Part shown: in pieces, positions 5,649 to 6,633 of the stretch
Position numbering within the stretch: position 1 is the first letter of the stretch
Layout of the letters: each line of letters begins with the position of its first letter
From: JACKOF01 sp041571855
GTDB lineage: Bacteria > Pseudomonadota > Gammaproteobacteria > Pseudomonadales > Porticoccaceae
Direction of reading: 5' to 3'
DNA length: 6,633 nt
NCBI GenBank assembly: GCA_041571855.1
Contig: JBFFTH010000114.1
Coordinates: 1-6,633, forward strand
The notes under the pieces: generated by a model
What the model saw: the letters and a program-made list of their open reading frames with translations, nothing else
Told to the model about the DNA's origin: nothing
Database searches by the model: none
Made by a program: the position numbers and the translations under genes

Positions 5649-6633
5649 ATGAGCAAATATACCGCAGAAGATATTGAGGTTTTAACCGGACTCGACCCGG
5701 TGAAAAAGCGGCCGGGAATGTATACGGACACAACGCGGCCGAATCACCTGGCTCAGGAAATTATCGATAACAGCGTTGACGAGGCGCTGGCCGGTCACGC
5801 CAACCGGCTTGATGTCATACTGCATAAAGACGGCTCCGTGACGGTGTCGGACAACGGTCGTGGCATGCCGGTGGATATTCACCCGGAACAGGGGCTGCCA
5901 GGGGTCGAGGTCATTCTCTGTACGCTTCATGCGGGCGGGAAATTCTCCAACAAAAATTATGAATTTTCCGGTGGCTTGCACGGTGTCGGCGTGTCGGTGG
6001 TGAATGCGCTTTCTTCCAAGCTGGAGGTGACGATTCGCCGCGACGGTAGTGTTTACCGCATGGGGTTTGTTAACGGGGTAAAGGCCAGTGACCTGAAAGT
6101 TGTCGATAGTTGCGGTAAGCGCAATACCGGCACCACTGTGCGATTCATGCCGGATGGCCAGTATTTCGACACCCTTAAATTTTCCATTCCGCGCCTCAGG
6201 CATGTGCTGCGAGCCAAGGCCGTTCTCTGTGCCGGGTTGAAGGTTACATTCAAGGATGAGGCCAGTGGTGACAGCGAAGAGTGGTGCTATGAAGATGGCC
6301 TGAGGGATTACCTCAATGGCGCCACCCGGGGTTGGGAAGCGCTTCCGGTGGAACCTTTTATCGGCTCTCTCTCGGCCGAGGGCGAGGCCGTTGACTGGGC
6401 GGTACAGTGGTTGCCGGAGGGTGGCGAGTTGACCCAGGAGAGTTATGTCAACCTGATTCCCACGGCCCTGGGAGGCACCCACGTCAATGGCCTGCGCACT
6501 GGCCTGCTGGATGCCGTGCGTGAAGAGATCAAGCGCCAGTTCAAGAAGAAGAACGGTAGGGGCACAGACACAGTTCGCACTGGTCTGCAACGCTTCCTTT
6601 ACGAGAAAACCCGGTCCCGTCCGGTGGTGCTGC
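5649..6633 (+). CDS. parE: DNA topoisomerase IV subunit B (ParE), truncated, with foreign C-terminal extension
   Basis: ParE is the ATPase subunit of topoisomerase IV, which with ParC decatenates daughter chromosomes. The frame opens at ATG 5649 (GGAAAAGAG at 5635-5643) and is still open at the right edge, giving 328 codons of a family about 630 long. Residues 1-292 follow E. coli ParE closely. PGMYTDTTRPNHL (22-34) strongly favours ParE over GyrB. The GHKL ATP site shows E37, N41 and D44-E45; D68 in SDNGRGMP (67-74); HAGGKFSNKNYEFSGGLHG (94-112) and VGVSVVNALS (113-122). The transducer domain follows, to GGTHVNGLRTGLLDAVRE (275-292). After that, family members continue with an F-C-E-x-R-N type stretch, but here the frame changes to an unrelated sequence (see the feature at 6525). 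The ATP-lid QTK loop, TOPRIM domain and C-terminus are not in the window. As written, the product could not form a working topoisomerase. Confidence 0.93.
   Translation, partial: MSKYTAEDIEVLTGLDPVKKRPGMYTDTTRPNHLAQEIIDNSVDEALAGHANRLDVILHKDGSVTVSDNGRGMPVDIHPEQGLPGVEVILCTLHAGGKFSNKNYEFSGGLHGVGVSVVNALSSKLEVTIRRDGSVYRMGFVNGVKASDLKVVDSCGKRNTGTTVRFMPDGQYFDTLKFSIPRLRHVLRAKAVLCAGLKVTFKDEASGDSEEWCYEDGLRDYLNGATRGWEALPVEPFIGSLSAEGEAVDWAVQWLPEGGELTQESYVNLIPTALGGTHVNGLRTGLLDAVREEIKRQFKKKNGRGTDTVRTGLQRFLYEKTRSRPVVL
6525..6633 (+). other. Ribonuclease J-like C-terminal tail joined in frame to parE
   Basis: In the parE frame, residues 293-328 do not resemble ParE. TDTVRTGLQRFLYEKT and the following RSRPVVL closely resemble the C-terminal end of ribonuclease J; from memory, Bacillus subtilis RNase J1 ends with TDTLAPFLYEKTKRRPMILP and a few more residues. 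The preceding helix, EEIKRQFKKKNGRG, would correspond to the RNase J C-terminal domain helix. By that comparison about 6-8 residues and a stop would lie just past the edge. The other two frames of this stretch do not restore ParE, so a simple frameshift does not explain it. The join falls in or near GATGCCGTGCGTGAA (6510-6524), which may be common to both genes. Confidence 0.65.

Noticed and set aside
5682..6590. A 302-codon open frame on the minus strand opposite parE
   Set aside because: The plus-strand frame encodes the conserved ParE ATPase motifs; the minus-strand product resembles nothing I know.

Overview
The window reads as chromosomal DNA of a gammaproteobacterium. The divergent pair tolC / nudF, followed by a DUF1249 gene, cpdA, yqiA and parE, is the order known from Escherichia coli and its relatives. 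A waaA gene lies against the 3' end of tolC, which is not the E. coli arrangement; I suspect a marine lineage of the Cellvibrionales/Halieaceae kind, but the sequence does not prove this. There is no rRNA, tRNA, CRISPR array, insertion sequence or phage gene.

Layout: (1) bases 1-90 hold the N-terminal 30 codons of a minus-strand FAD-dependent oxidoreductase that runs off the left edge. (2) waaA (Kdo transferase) is on the plus strand; its best start is TTG at 181. (3) tolC is on the minus strand and overlaps waaA tail to tail by 20 bases. (4) A 105-base divergent intergenic region separates tolC from a plus-strand cluster: nudF (ADP-ribose pyrophosphatase), a DUF1249 gene, cpdA (cAMP phosphodiesterase), yqiA (alpha/beta-hydrolase esterase) and parE (topoisomerase IV subunit B, cut by the right edge). 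A candidate promoter with a perfect TATAAT box lies before yqiA and could drive yqiA-parE separately.

How the genes fit together: waaA and tolC both serve the outer membrane, one in making the lipopolysaccharide core and the other as the exit duct for efflux and type I secretion. The plus-strand cluster is the conserved housekeeping 'parE operon': nucleotide clean-up (NudF), cAMP turnover (CpdA), an esterase (YqiA) and chromosome decatenation (ParE). The DUF1249 protein has no known function.

The gene content is ordinary apart from the last ~110 bases. There the parE reading frame continues without a frameshift, but after about residue 292 the protein stops looking like ParE and instead resembles the C-terminal end of ribonuclease J. 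This is either an assembly chimera formed at a short shared sequence or a real recombination event, and it is the observation most worth checking. Smaller points are the many non-ATG starts, a tandem Shine-Dalgarno repeat before nudF, and a calcium-site-like acidic loop in TolC. I found no evidence of a new multi-gene system.
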